Origin: Microcaldota archaeon
GTDB taxonomy: Archaea > Micrarchaeota > Micrarchaeia > Micrarchaeales > Micrarchaeaceae
Assembly (NCBI GenBank): GCA_021807115.1
Contig: JAKAPJ010000010.1
Coordinates: forward strand, 1-40,783
Length of the DNA: 40,783 nt
Direction: 5' to 3'
Position 1 is the stretch's first letter. Each line of letters begins with the position of its first letter. The notes below the pieces were generated by a model that saw nothing but the letters and a program-made list of their open reading frames with translations, was not told where the DNA came from and searched no databases. This document shows positions 24,216 through 33,076 of the stretch, one piece after another. Position numbers and translations under genes: made by a program.

Positions 24216-24878
24216 TCAACCATTTTCTGGCCAAGAATGCGCATCTGCCATCTCCTCCTTGGCCCGGTTCTTCTCGTGCTTTTCCTTCAGCTTCTGCCTC
24301 TCCCAGTGCTTGTTGTCTTCATCCCTGAATATCCTGCGCAAAAGGAACGTAAGCGCCAATGCGCCTCCTGCGATTGCGCCTGCGGCTGCAAGACCCCATT
24401 CTGTCGCAAGGTTGGTGTTCTGCAGATACGGCGTTACCACCGCCACACCGTTTGATATGCTGTCGACATGCACTCTTATCCCGTCATTGCACGGGTTGTT
24501 TGTGCCTGTAGAGCTGAACCATCCGCCAGACACTGTACTGAAGAGCGACTTTAGGGGGGTGTTGCCGTCACCGGCATTCTGTTGGAGCAGTTCGAAGTTG
24601 TTCTGGCCCTGGTATGTTATGCTACATGTGCCGTTGTCTACGTTATGTGAATTTCCCTGTGTTATGGTAATGTTGTTCTGGGGCAGCCATTGGTTCAGTG
24701 CATCGTTTGTCTTTGTTATGGCTAACCATCCAAGCGCAAGCAGTGAAGAGGGTACAAAAAACGCTGCGGCCTTCACGGTGTACTCTGCCGCAGTCCTAAG
24801 ATACCCCTTGAGCGTACGCGTCCCTACATCATCGTCCTGCAGCTGTGGTGCATGGGCAACTTCCTTCTCGCTTTTCAT
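24216..24878 (-). CDS. Two-helix membrane protein with external loop
   Basis: About 220 residues: a short charged N terminus, a membrane helix near 38-58, an outside domain of about 100 residues rich in Asn, Thr and Gly with two cysteines (T-C-S and N-P-C-N), a second helix near 160-180 (A-A-A-G-A-I-A-G-G-A-L-A-L-T), and a strongly charged Lys/Glu C-terminal tail. I use ATG 24878, because a TATA box TTTAAATAT at about 24916-24924 predicts a transcript start near 24893; the open frame reaches 24941. It is the first gene of an operon with the metallopeptidase and could anchor it or be its substrate. No family recognised. Confidence 0.7.
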   Translation of the reverse strand: MKSEKEVAHAPQLQDDDVGTRTLKGYLRTAAEYTVKAAAFFVPSSLLALGWLAITKTNDALNQWLPQNNITITQGNSHNVDNGTCSITYQGQNNFELLQQNAGDGNTPLKSLFSTVSGGWFSSTGTNNPCNDGIRVHVDSISNGVAVVTPYLQNTNLATEWGLAAAGAIAGGALALTFLLRRIFRDEDNKHWERQKLKEKHEKNRAKEEMADAHSWPENG

Positions 24879-25071
24879 ACTCAACACGTCTGTTATAGGA
24901 AGAGCAGTTTTGTGATATTTAAAATGAGCGAAAAGGCACATATTGCCCGTAAGATTTTACGATTTCGAGACTGCTTGTGGACGCACACAAAACTCGTAAC
25001 GCAGATGAGGCTAATAGATATCTTTAAATATTATAGAGAGTTGATAGCTACCGCTACTTAACGGTGAATGA

Positions 25072-25815
25072 ATGGTAACTACACCACACAGACATGAGTA
25101 CAAAGTTAAGGTAAAGGACATATTGGCTGGGGCTACGATTGACCAGATGCGCCAGTGCAATGAGGGCGGGGCACACCCTACTACGATAGTAAAGGTAGGA
25201 AGGGGCGACGATACGGAGAAACTCGCCGAGCGGTCTAAGACAGTACCGAGCCCGGAGATGGCGGCGCGGTGCGGCCCTGAAGCTTATGTGCTTAAGTATT
25301 ACCACAGGATACCTGCAAAGATGACATTCACAAGCACACCCGACTCCCCCGTGCAGTTCGACATGAAGGTGTATGTACGCAGCAAGTACGATACCAGGGG
25401 TCACGTGAAACTGACGCTCAAGAACGAAGATGGCAGCACAATGACTACAGTGAGGGTGCATTCCGTTCCGGGAGACGAGGCGTGCAAGTCAGTAAACAAG
25501 CTTTCGCGCTCGTTGGAAGCGGCCGGAGTCACTGGTCCCGAGATAAAAGGCATAATGCTTGATGCCTTGAGTAGGGCGAAGGGCCAGCTGGAGAAGCGCA
25601 AGATTGATGCAATGGATGGCGAACCCAGGACATATACAGGCAGGGGCATAAGAGTAAACTACAGGCTGGAGCAAGCCGACGTGGCAGCCATTGCGGCCAC
25701 AATAGACAGGTCTATTGCTGCAGTCAACAGCATAACTGAAGCAGTAACCGGTGCGGACGTTAACATTAGGAAGGTAACTGCGAACGTCAGGGTCCTGGTG
25801 AAAAAGCCGCTATAA
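25072..25815 (+). CDS. Unknown soluble protein, 247 residues
   Basis: Predicted alpha/beta: a beta-rich middle (F-D-M-K-V-Y-V-R, H-V-K-L-T-L-K-N-E-D-G-S, T-V-R-V-H-S-V), a helical stretch at about 140-180, and a C-terminal segment with V-N-Y-R-L near 205 and R-V-L-V-K-K near the end. There is no signal peptide. It stands alone, with its own terminator. No family recognised. Confidence 0.7.
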   Translation: MVTTPHRHEYKVKVKDILAGATIDQMRQCNEGGAHPTTIVKVGRGDDTEKLAERSKTVPSPEMAARCGPEAYVLKYYHRIPAKMTFTSTPDSPVQFDMKVYVRSKYDTRGHVKLTLKNEDGSTMTTVRVHSVPGDEACKSVNKLSRSLEAAGVTGPEIKGIMLDALSRAKGQLEKRKIDAMDGEPRTYTGRGIRVNYRLEQADVAAIAATIDRSIAAVNSITEAVTGADVNIRKVTANVRVLVKKPL

Positions 25816-25824
25816 GCCGCCGCA

Positions 25825-25857
25825 GCCGGTAGCGATACCGGCATTTTTATTTTTATA
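25825..25857 (+). terminator. Hairpin plus T-rich terminator
   Basis: A 7-bp stem GCCGGTA/TACCGGC with a 4-nt loop (25825-25842) is followed by ATTTTTATTTTTATA, 9 bp after the stop codon at 25815. More T runs follow to about 25893. Confidence 0.65.
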
Positions 25858-25943
25858 CCTTAAGCTTGATCTTCTTTTTCAAGTTTCTTTTTTCCTAGCC
25901 ACCTTTAGGTAGGCAGTCCACAGGCACGCCCGATTGGCGAAAA

Positions 25944-27326
25944 TCATGGCACCGCATCGGCCGTCTCGCTCTCCGATATAACGTCATCGCGCATGATGCC
26001 GACTGCCGTCCCTGCCCTGGTAAATACCAAGTACGACGCGAGCGCGACCGCGAACGAGACGAAATAGCTCACATCCGCACCACCGAGCATGGTTGCCAGC
26101 GCACCTTCGTACTGGATCCCGTACGAAGTCAGGTTCATGAAAGGCACCGATACTGCCAGGCCAATTACATAGGAGGCTATCGGGCCCCACAACACGTCCC
26201 TGTTTCTTTCCACTCCGCGGGTTATGTGATTGACAAAGAACGCACCGACCATTATCCCTATCCACGGGGTTATCCAATAGTCCAGCGTAAGCAAGAAGTT
26301 CTGGTAGAACAGCGCGAAGTCGCCAGCGCCGAGCAGCGCAAGCGCGAAGCCAACCGCCCCTGCCGCGGCCACCGCATGCCATCTCTTAATTCTCCCGTAC
26401 ACTATCTGCGCAGACAGGGAGTTGGTATATAGGTTGAGGGAATTGGCAGTTATGGACCCTAGTATTATGGCGCCAAGGGCCAGCATGGAGTATGGTCCGG
26501 CTGCCTGCGCCAGCGCCGCTATGGGGTTTATCGCAGAGGAGCCTACGCTTATGTACACCAGGGTGCCTATGAGCTCCACGCCCGTGCATGCTATGGCGCC
26601 CGCGGCCATGGCGTACAGCGCTATCCTCAGCGGACTTGTGCCCTCTGGGAGGTACCTGGAGTAATCGCTGGCGTATGGGGACCAGCTCATGAGGTAGGAG
26701 AATACGGCGGCCACCACAAGGGCAAACATGGAGGCGGTTGGCGAAGATGAGGCCTGGTATGCACCGAGGTTGCCAAGTGCGCCTTCATATGCAAGTATGC
26801 CCACCGCAATGAACATCAAACACAGCGCGGCAGCCATCAAGATCTCGAACTTGTGTATCATGTCGTGACCGTAGACCGCAAGGATTGACTGCACAAGGAC
26901 GAGAATGAGCGCCCCGGCATAGAAAGGCAGGCCGAGCGCAAGCTGGAGCGCATATCCCCCGAGGACTATGTTTACGGTGAACCATCCTACAGTGCTTATC
27001 CAGTTAGCCACTGCAAATGGCGCATTTCCCTTCCTGCCGAAATACGCCCTTGATATCATCATCTGGGGGTAGCCGAACTTCGGCCCCATTGCGGCCATCA
27101 GCCCCAGAAGCAGGCCGCCTAGTATGTTGCCGACCAGGACGGCCAGGACTATGTAGTTCAGAGGCAGGCCGTAAAGTATTGTCCCAAGAGCATAGTCAGC
27201 TATGGTCAGGTTTGCTGCAAGCCACAGCGTGAACGTTATGAAAGGCCTGCCGTGCCTGTGCTTTTTGTCGACGTGTTCTATCCCAAGTTCCTCAATAGGC
27301 ATTGAATCACCCATTTTAATCGTCAT
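25944..27326 (-). CDS. NCS1-family transporter, possibly for a vitamin B3 precursor
   Basis: A membrane protein of 460 residues with about 12 helices. The N-terminal F-T-L-W-L-A-A-N-L-T-I-A-D-Y-A-L-G and G-P-K-F-G-Y-P-Q-M-M-I-S-R are hallmarks of the nucleobase:cation symporter-1 family (cytosine, uracil, allantoin, hydantoin, thiamine precursors). ATG 27326 overlaps the stop of the upstream nadV as ATGA, so the two are translationally coupled. That context suggests the substrate is nicotinamide or a related pyridine, which is inference. Shorter starts at 27311 or 27302 are possible. Confidence 0.9.
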   Translation of the reverse strand: MTIKMGDSMPIEELGIEHVDKKHRHGRPFITFTLWLAANLTIADYALGTILYGLPLNYIVLAVLVGNILGGLLLGLMAAMGPKFGYPQMMISRAYFGRKGNAPFAVANWISTVGWFTVNIVLGGYALQLALGLPFYAGALILVLVQSILAVYGHDMIHKFEILMAAALCLMFIAVGILAYEGALGNLGAYQASSSPTASMFALVVAAVFSYLMSWSPYASDYSRYLPEGTSPLRIALYAMAAGAIACTGVELIGTLVYISVGSSAINPIAALAQAAGPYSMLALGAIILGSITANSLNLYTNSLSAQIVYGRIKRWHAVAAAGAVGFALALLGAGDFALFYQNFLLTLDYWITPWIGIMVGAFFVNHITRGVERNRDVLWGPIASYVIGLAVSVPFMNLTSYGIQYEGALATMLGGADVSYFVSFAVALASYLVFTRAGTAVGIMRDDVISESETADAVP

Positions 27327-28783
27327 GCATGTTCAGTCTGGCGCGACAGCACCCTTTCCGGAGGCGCCTGCCGCGACCTGAGCAGCGCCTCAGCCTTCCG
27401 CCTTTCGGATAAAAAACCGTTAGCTCGGCTGCGTATCTCATCGAGGGAGTATTCTTGCAGGATTTTGCCATAGCGAAACACCTCGACCAGCTGGTCTGCC
27501 CCATCGTGTGACATGGAGACAGTTTCAAATGACCCATCCGTCCTGAGCACGAGCTTGAGCCGGCCCGCCTTGGAGTTCTTTCCAGGGTCTGTGACGGGTT
27601 GCTTGAACACGTCTCGCTCCTGCCCGTCCACGGTGACGCTTGAGCACTTGAACGCGAATTTCTGGGTGTCCCTGTGGAGCTTCTGCAGCAATGCGCCGCC
27701 CATTCCGAACGCTACGTTGTCCGCAGACCAACCAGCAGCCTCAAGCGCAGACATTACCCTTTCGGCTGACTCGTAATCCACTCCGTCGCCCTGTATCACG
27801 CGTATCTGGGATGGCAGCACCAAGTACCCCTTGTCGTTCCTGCTTGTACCGAACTTGGCCCCCAGTATGTTCAGCACCTCTACCACGACCTTCTCAGGGT
27901 TGCCGGAGTCTGGACGCACCACCACTGTGCCATCGCGACCTGCCACTTTTTCCTTGAGCTTGTCGCCCCATATCTCGCCGCATGCCTTGAATATGTCGTA
28001 GGAATCCGATACGACTGCTACAGCGCCCTTTGGGAACTGCTTGAGCATGTTCTCCATGGCCAACGCCTCCCCCTGGCGCCCCCATGAGGTTATGGTGGAA
28101 TGCTCAGCGGCAGGTATGGAGAACCCGGCCATGTCCGCGCCGTAGTACTGCCTGAGCAGAAGCAGGCCCACAATCGTATCAGTACCCATGAAGCTTACTA
28201 GGTGCGCCGCGCCCCCTATAGCTGCAGATTCCACTGAAGATACGCCCCTGAAGCCGAAGTCGTGGAGCTTGAAATCCACAAGACCGGGATCCCCGGTCCT
28301 GTCCAGGTAGTCCATAATCTGCCTCTTCATGTTCATCGACAGTGTGGCCACGGTTGTGGGATACCACACCTGCACCAGCAGCGTCTCGAGGTAGTTCGTA
28401 AGCCAGAAGCACTTAGGGTCCGTGTTCTCTATTGTCATCAGGACGTTGTGCGTAGGGACCACCGACCCCTCCGGGACCGCCTTTATGCTGATTGGCAGTC
28501 TGCCGCCATGCTCCCGTAGTATGTACTCCCACCCCTCCCTGTTGAAGAGGGATTTGTTGCCTAGGTGCTTCTCCACTATCATTTCCGCGGTGTCTATCGT
28601 CTCCTGGGTAACTACCACACCCTCAAGGTGCTTCTTTAGCATGTACTGCAGCCCGAAGAAAAGGACCTCTGGGTACTTGCCACCGCGTGACTCAAAGTAC
28701 GAGTAGACCTTTTCGGTGCCGGGCGGGTACTGTCTCCAGTGTGTAACCTTGTAGCTGTCGGTAAGCAGGAGTATGTTATCCAT
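27323..28783 (-). CDS. nadV: Nicotinamide phosphoribosyltransferase
   Basis: Makes nicotinamide mononucleotide from nicotinamide and PRPP, the entry step of one-reaction NAD salvage. About 486 residues, near the length of human NAMPT (491). Visible family motifs: L-L-T-D-S-Y-K-V-T-H at the N terminus, H-D-F-G-F-R-G-V-S-S, the active-site E-H-S-T-I-T-S-W-G and V-V-V-R-P-D-S-G-N-P. I choose ATG 28783, which lines up with the human N terminus and has GGCGGAG upstream; the frame continues to ATG 28831. It overlaps the NCS1 gene by 4 bp. Such enzymes are scattered in archaea, so transfer is possible. Confidence 0.95.
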   Translation of the reverse strand: MDNILLLTDSYKVTHWRQYPPGTEKVYSYFESRGGKYPEVLFFGLQYMLKKHLEGVVVTQETIDTAEMIVEKHLGNKSLFNREGWEYILREHGGRLPISIKAVPEGSVVPTHNVLMTIENTDPKCFWLTNYLETLLVQVWYPTTVATLSMNMKRQIMDYLDRTGDPGLVDFKLHDFGFRGVSSVESAAIGGAAHLVSFMGTDTIVGLLLLRQYYGADMAGFSIPAAEHSTITSWGRQGEALAMENMLKQFPKGAVAVVSDSYDIFKACGEIWGDKLKEKVAGRDGTVVVRPDSGNPEKVVVEVLNILGAKFGTSRNDKGYLVLPSQIRVIQGDGVDYESAERVMSALEAAGWSADNVAFGMGGALLQKLHRDTQKFAFKCSSVTVDGQERDVFKQPVTDPGKNSKAGRLKLVLRTDGSFETVSMSHDGADQLVEVFRYGKILQEYSLDEIRSRANGFLSERRKAEALLRSRQAPPERVLSRQTEHA

Positions 28784-28860
28784 ATCACCGCTCCGCCCGG
28801 GTGCAGTGTGAACCTCGCTATCTCCTGCCATGGAAGTACCGATACGGAATATTGATGGCG

Positions 28861-28905
28861 GATGTATATATGCAATATGGATAAAGTATATATATTGGTG
28901 ATATA
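28861..28905. promoter_or_regulatory. Divergent promoter of nadV and the AbrB-PhoU regulator
   Basis: Two TATA boxes lie back to back: GCATATATACATC on the minus strand (about 28861-28874) for nadV and GTATATATATT on the plus strand (28886-28896) for the regulator, whose start codon at 28912 or 28918 would then be nearly leaderless. The 12-mer ATTGGTGATATA at 28894-28905 overlaps the plus promoter and recurs, with two changes, at 29826-29837. Confidence 0.5.
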
Positions 28906-28911
28906 CAATAT

Positions 28912-29811
28912 ATGTATATGGAAAAGCATATCTTCAAGTTCGGCGCAAGCAGCCTTGCCATCATAGTGCCGAAAAAATGGGCAGACAAGCACGGCCTTGG
29001 GCCGTCCAGCGCAATCAATGTCACCGAGGGTAACAGGGGGGAGCTTGTGATGTCACCAGAGGAGACGAGGATTAGGGATGTGGAGAGGGGCATCAGCAGG
29101 GGGCTGAACCCTGAACTGCTTGGCAGGTGGGTGGGGCTGCACTACATGTACGGCACGCGCAAGCTGCGGCTGTATTCAAAGGAGGGGCTCACCCAAGCGC
29201 AGCTGGACTCCGTGGAGAGGAAGCTCAACGACGAATGCATAGGCTTTGAGGTGACCAGCCAGTCCAACACGGACCTTGTCATAGAGGACTTCACCAACAT
29301 AAAGGAGATAGACATAGGCAAGGTCGTATCGAGGATACGGTTCCTCATAGACCAGGAGTTCAAGGAGATTGAGGAGGGCGATCCGCGAACTGTCGGGAAG
29401 ATAGAGAAGAGGGTGAATAGGTTCTACATGCTTGGCATCAGGTACGTGAACATGATACAGCCCAGGGAGTATGCCAGGTACCTGGGAATGCTGACCATGC
29501 TAGAACTGGTGTCCGACAACATAGACGTGCTCAGCACTACACCACTAGTGAGGAGCAGGGGCCTAGTGGACACGCTGCACAGACAGTTTGGCAGGTGCTT
29601 CGCCGCATTTGACGGGGACGAAAGGGCGATAGAGGAGGTGGCGGGGCTGAGGGCTGCAGCCGTAAGTAGAATCGGCAGGGAGAGGGCCGACAAACTGCAC
29701 AGGCACCTGCTTATGGAGATAACCGACAGCATAGCCAAGATATCTGAATACGGGTTCAACGCGGAGAGGCAGGGGGTGGGTACCGCTGCGGAGGGCGGCG
29801 GACAAGGTTAG
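28912..29811 (+). CDS. AbrB-PhoU two-domain regulator
   Basis: A 299-residue protein with an N-terminal swapped-hairpin AbrB/SpoVT-type DNA-binding domain (about 1-50: I-F-K-F-G-A-S-S-L-A-I-I-V-P-K-K-W) and a helical PhoU-like domain (about 115-285). This fusion is common in archaea and is usually called a phosphate uptake regulator, although targets are mostly unproven. It is divergent from nadV with 128 bp between the starts, so it may control nadV, itself and the gene that follows. ATG 28918 is an alternative start. Confidence 0.88.
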   Translation: MYMEKHIFKFGASSLAIIVPKKWADKHGLGPSSAINVTEGNRGELVMSPEETRIRDVERGISRGLNPELLGRWVGLHYMYGTRKLRLYSKEGLTQAQLDSVERKLNDECIGFEVTSQSNTDLVIEDFTNIKEIDIGKVVSRIRFLIDQEFKEIEEGDPRTVGKIEKRVNRFYMLGIRYVNMIQPREYARYLGMLTMLELVSDNIDVLSTTPLVRSRGLVDTLHRQFGRCFAAFDGDERAIEEVAGLRAAAVSRIGRERADKLHRHLLMEITDSIAKISEYGFNAERQGVGTAAEGGGQG

Positions 29812-29837
29812 GTATAAATATATTCAATGGGGATATA
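29812..29837 (+). promoter_or_regulatory. Promoter and possible AbrB operator
   Basis: GTATAAATATA at 29812-29822 is a TATA box giving a leader of about 22 nt to ATG 29864. AATGGGGATATA at 29826-29837 lies between the TATA box and the expected start and matches the 12-mer in the upstream regulator promoter at 10 of 12 positions. Confidence 0.4.
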
Positions 29838-29863
29838 TTAGCAAGGGCAAGGGGGTGATGCGC

Positions 29864-30154
29864 ATGGTTGAGAACGAGAAGAAGGCTGTTGTGAAAAAGC
29901 CTGCTGAGAAGTCCGAGACCGACATTACCGACGTCAGGAACTCGTTGTTCATGGTAGGCGCGGCAGACACCTTCGGGAGGGTCACGGTGGGCAGATCCCT
30001 GCTCGCGGCGCTGGCCGGAGGCATTAAGGAGTCAGCAGATTACGCAGGCATTGGTGCGGCATCGTCCATGTATCTTGCGCCAGTGGCTGAAAAACCCGAG
30101 AGGCTCAAGACACTCGCGGAACTGATCGCAGAGGAAAGCAGCGAGGGCAAGTAG
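29864..30154 (+). CDS. Small unknown protein after the regulator
   Basis: 96 residues: a charged N terminus (K-K-A-V-V-K-K-P-A-E-K), then small-residue-rich, weakly hydrophobic segments (L-L-A-A-L-A-G-G) and an acidic C terminus. The start is firm: GGGGGTGAT, a full Shine-Dalgarno, lies 4 nt before ATG 29864. Convergent with the next gene. No family recognised. Confidence 0.65.
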   Translation: MVENEKKAVVKKPAEKSETDITDVRNSLFMVGAADTFGRVTVGRSLLAALAGGIKESADYAGIGAASSMYLAPVAEKPERLKTLAELIAEESSEGK

Positions 30155-30156
30155 CG

Positions 30157-30666
30157 CTATTTCACGTAGAGCTTCTCGAACTCCTTTGCAAGCAGAGAAA
30201 GATACTCAGGCAGCATCTCTATTGACTGTCCGGCTATGGCCCTTGGCTCAATCACCCCGCCCGCGCCCTCGAATTTCGCAAAATCCTCGAACACCTCGGC
30301 CATCTTCTGCTGGTTCATCCCGCTCTTCATGAGTATCAGCAGTATCTTCGCCGTGGCATATGTCTCGGTGAGCATGCCGGTGAGCATTATCCTCTCGGCG
30401 TCGCCGACCTTCTCGAGATCCTCTGACTCTATGAACTTGTTGAGCCACCTGGCTGACAGCTCGAATATGCTGGCCATGGATGTCTGCTTTCTAAGTGCCT
30501 GCCTTGCAGTTACTGCGATCTCGCTGCGGAGATCGTTGTTGGTAGTGGTGGCGGCGAGGTAGCTGCCTATGGAGCCTATATCAGTGGCCAGCATCCCGGA
30601 AAGGGCCATGAAAAGGTATTCGTAGCCGGTGGGATGCCTGCGCCCCTCTGCCTGGTCTGTGGCCAT
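30157..30666 (-). CDS. Helical protein, possible distant array member
   Basis: 169 residues, almost entirely predicted helical. R-W-L-N-K-F-I-E-S-E-D near residue 75 sits where the WVDGG paralogues upstream have their E-x-W segment, but the signature itself is absent, so kinship is only suggested. The start ATG 30666 has AGGTG upstream and a TATA box CTTTATATAG at about 30703-30712, so it has its own promoter. Function unknown. Confidence 0.65.
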   Translation of the reverse strand: MATDQAEGRRHPTGYEYLFMALSGMLATDIGSIGSYLAATTTNNDLRSEIAVTARQALRKQTSMASIFELSARWLNKFIESEDLEKVGDAERIMLTGMLTETYATAKILLILMKSGMNQQKMAEVFEDFAKFEGAGGVIEPRAIAGQSIEMLPEYLSLLAKEFEKLYVK

Positions 30667-30741
30667 TGCGCTGCACCTATACACTACCACTTGCCAAAGT
30701 AAACTATATAAAGACGCGTGGTACCGTTCGGTATGCGGGCG

Positions 30742-31380
30742 TCACTGTGCCGCAGTCTTTGCAAGCTCTGGGCCTACTGACATCATTATCAGCGCCCTGC
30801 CGAGGTTTGGTGCTAGCCCCTCTACGTTCTTTATGGATTTGAGCATGCTCTCGACCCGATCCGTGAAGTCGCTTGCAAAGGGATTCTTGGAGAGGTAGTC
30901 GGCATCCTTCGCTATCTCGTTGAACGCGGATATCGTTGCTCTTAGCGAAGCCACTGCCACGTAAACAAAGCCGGGCGTGTTGCCTGTGTATCCGAAGTCA
31001 GACCCCCAGTAGTTTTTCCAGTACCATGGCAGGAAGTTCTTTATCTCTTCGGGGCTGTAGCGCAGCCACGCCTCGCCAGACAGCACCACGGTGTTTAGTC
31101 TCTTGACTAGGTCAGAGCGTGTTATATACTCGACTACCTCGGCACGCCTGGACGGGGACGGACCGCCATCGACCCATGATTCTGGGATGTCGGCAAACGT
31201 CTTGAGAGGGCCTACCAGGTTCAGGCCTTTCTTCAGCTCCCACTCCAGCACATCAGTGCTGTGTAGGAATCCAGTCTTCATGAATGAGGCAGCCCTCTCC
31301 TCCTTTTTCAGGTTTGACTCTTTTGTTACCATCATATCGCCGCACGCCGCCTGTTTATGAGGCGATTTCGCCTCGCCCAT
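30742..31380 (-). CDS. WVDGG-family paralogue 1
   Basis: 212 residues, helical. It carries the family signature F-A-D-I-P-E-S-W-V-D-G-G near residue 65, G-E-A-W near 105 and a W-Y-W where others have H-W, then F-T-D-R-V-E-S-M-L. ATG 31380 lies 7 nt after the end of paralogue 2 and behind GAGGGCG, so it is translated in one operon. There is no signal peptide. Function unknown; the family is not one I recognise. Confidence 0.75.
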   Translation of the reverse strand: MGEAKSPHKQAACGDMMVTKESNLKKEERAASFMKTGFLHSTDVLEWELKKGLNLVGPLKTFADIPESWVDGGPSPSRRAEVVEYITRSDLVKRLNTVVLSGEAWLRYSPEEIKNFLPWYWKNYWGSDFGYTGNTPGFVYVAVASLRATISAFNEIAKDADYLSKNPFASDFTDRVESMLKSIKNVEGLAPNLGRALIMMSVGPELAKTAAQ

Positions 31381-31387
31381 CGCGCCC

Positions 31388-32435
31388 TCATGGCGCCACC
31401 GGACCAACGTCCAGGAACACAAGCCTGTCGACCGAGTTATAGATTGAGCTCGCTGCTTTATATATGTTTATGAGCACATCCTCCGCGACATCGTTTTTAC
31501 CTGCCGCGACGGAGTGCCGGAGCTTCGGATATTTGGCTATGCTGCCCTCGAGCGCCCTCAGGTCCCCCCAGCATCCTGCCGGTGTTCGCGACCGCATCCT
31601 TTACGATCCCATACGAAGCTGACGCCGCGTTTTGACCCACACCGAGGGACGTGATCCAGTGCGACTGCACTGATGCAGCTATCGCGGCGTAGCCATTTGA
31701 AAGAAATTTCTCAGTCTTGGCTATGGACCTTGATATTGAGCGCGCCAGGTTCCGGTTCGACACTGCAGCTGCCATGGCGTCATACCTGGATTGATCTGCG
31801 TTCTTGCCATCAATCCATGCCCCGAGCATATCATCGAAATTGCGCATCTCCTTTAGCCTGCCGGACGTGTCCAGAGCGGAATTGTACAGCGAGATGGTAT
31901 CGCCCATTACGCCGTCGCTGGGGGCCTTGCCGCGCCGGCTAACGGTGCTGTGCAGCGGCGCCGATACCCTGCTGCCTGCGAATGCGCAGTGCTTCACCTC
32001 CCCTCTTATGGCCGCGATTGTGGCGAGCAGCCGGAAGGAGTCCGTCCTCGCGTCAAGGGCCGAGTACAGCTGGGCATCGCTAATAGCGGTGGGCCTGATT
32101 GCCATGCGCAATGTGACAGTGTACAGTATCCCAATCAGAAGTGAGATGCCGTTCGCCGGATCCTTTGCTATCGCGTCTATCTTTTCCTGCACCACCGGGT
32201 TGTGCTCGTACGCCGTGGAGAACACGCATGACTTTTGCGCGTTGGCGCTCATATCAGTGCCGCAGGATTCCGAAGTCGCTATCCTGAAGCCTGTCGTATT
32301 TCCGCCAACACCCACATTTCCGTACAGCACCATGCCGTGCGGTGTGAGTTCAAGCTTTGCAGAAAGAGATTCACCCTTGAGCGCTATATGTAGATCCTGC
32401 GGTTTGCGGGCATGGCGGCGGCTGCTTTGGTACAC
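31388..32435 (-). CDS. WVDGG-family paralogue 2, frameshifted
   Basis: The gene would encode 348 residues, but a run of six C at 31564-31569 (six G in the sense strand) breaks the frame: the upstream frame ends at 31497, while the family-like C terminus (L-R-A-L-E-G-S-I-A, then V-F-L-D-V-G-P-V-A-P) continues in another frame to 31388. One base fewer restores it exactly. It has an extra N-terminal domain of about 180 residues, then F-D-D-M-L-G-A-W-I-D-G-K and Q-S-H-W. I place the start at GTG 32435, behind GGTGGG. It may be a sequencing slip, a real mutation or recoding. Confidence 0.7.
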
Positions 32436-32452
32436 TGGTTCCCACCGGTGCG

Positions 32453-33073
32453 TCAGCCCTTGCGCAGCCGTGCTGCATCTGCAGCGCTGTTTATTTCCTG
32501 GCCAAGCGAAGACAGCCACATCATCATGTAGCCGAGGTTGAAGCCTAGTTCCGTTGTGCGGGAAAGAAGGTCTATTGTCTTATCGTGGACGGAAAGAACC
32601 TCTGGATCCGTTGAAATCTCACGGAGCTCCTTTAGGTCGCTGAGCATCTTAGTGACCAACCCTACCTTATATTCATACTTCTTCTGCTTCTCATCCATCA
32701 TTTGCGGATCGCCCTTGGTCACCCGCTCCCAATGGGGCATGAGCATATTCCTTATGGCCTTGACATCCATGTCAATCCATGCCTGCAGCGTGTTTATGCA
32801 CCGTTCCAGCGATACCTTGAAACCCTCGGAATTTATCACTGCGGCTATTGCCTCGTTGCTCGCGGTCTGCACCACTGTTACGTCGCCAAGCCGGCTGGTC
32901 TTGCCAGGCGGGACCGGCACGAACTCTATCATGTTCTGTAGCGCAACTGATGCGAGATGCAACTGCTCTGCCTCATGGCCCATGTCTATCATGGGCTGTA
33001 CTAGAGGTTCTGGAGTGCGATGCCTGGGCTTGTTGTTCCAGCCGCCGCGCTCTCCTCGTTTATCCTTGTTCAT
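32453..33073 (-). CDS. WVDGG-family paralogue 3 (diverged)
   Basis: 206 residues with a basic N terminus (K-D-K-R-G-E-R-G-G). The signature W-V-D-G-G is lost, but the second half keeps the family layout: L-Q-A-W-I-D-M-D, then N-M-L-M-P-H-W-E-R, then a long helical tail with L-K-E-L-R. GTGGTG lies just before the ATG, and the gene starts 3 nt after its upstream neighbour. Function unknown. Confidence 0.7.
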   Translation of the reverse strand: MNKDKRGERGGWNNKPRHRTPEPLVQPMIDMGHEAEQLHLASVALQNMIEFVPVPPGKTSRLGDVTVVQTASNEAIAAVINSEGFKVSLERCINTLQAWIDMDVKAIRNMLMPHWERVTKGDPQMMDEKQKKYEYKVGLVTKMLSDLKELREISTDPEVLSVHDKTIDLLSRTTELGFNLGYMMMWLSSLGQEINSAADAARLRKG

Positions 33074-33076
33074 ATA

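Noticed and set aside
31388-31597. A separate small gene of 69 codons
   Set aside because: It is the out-of-frame C terminus of paralogue 2, and its start lies inside that gene.
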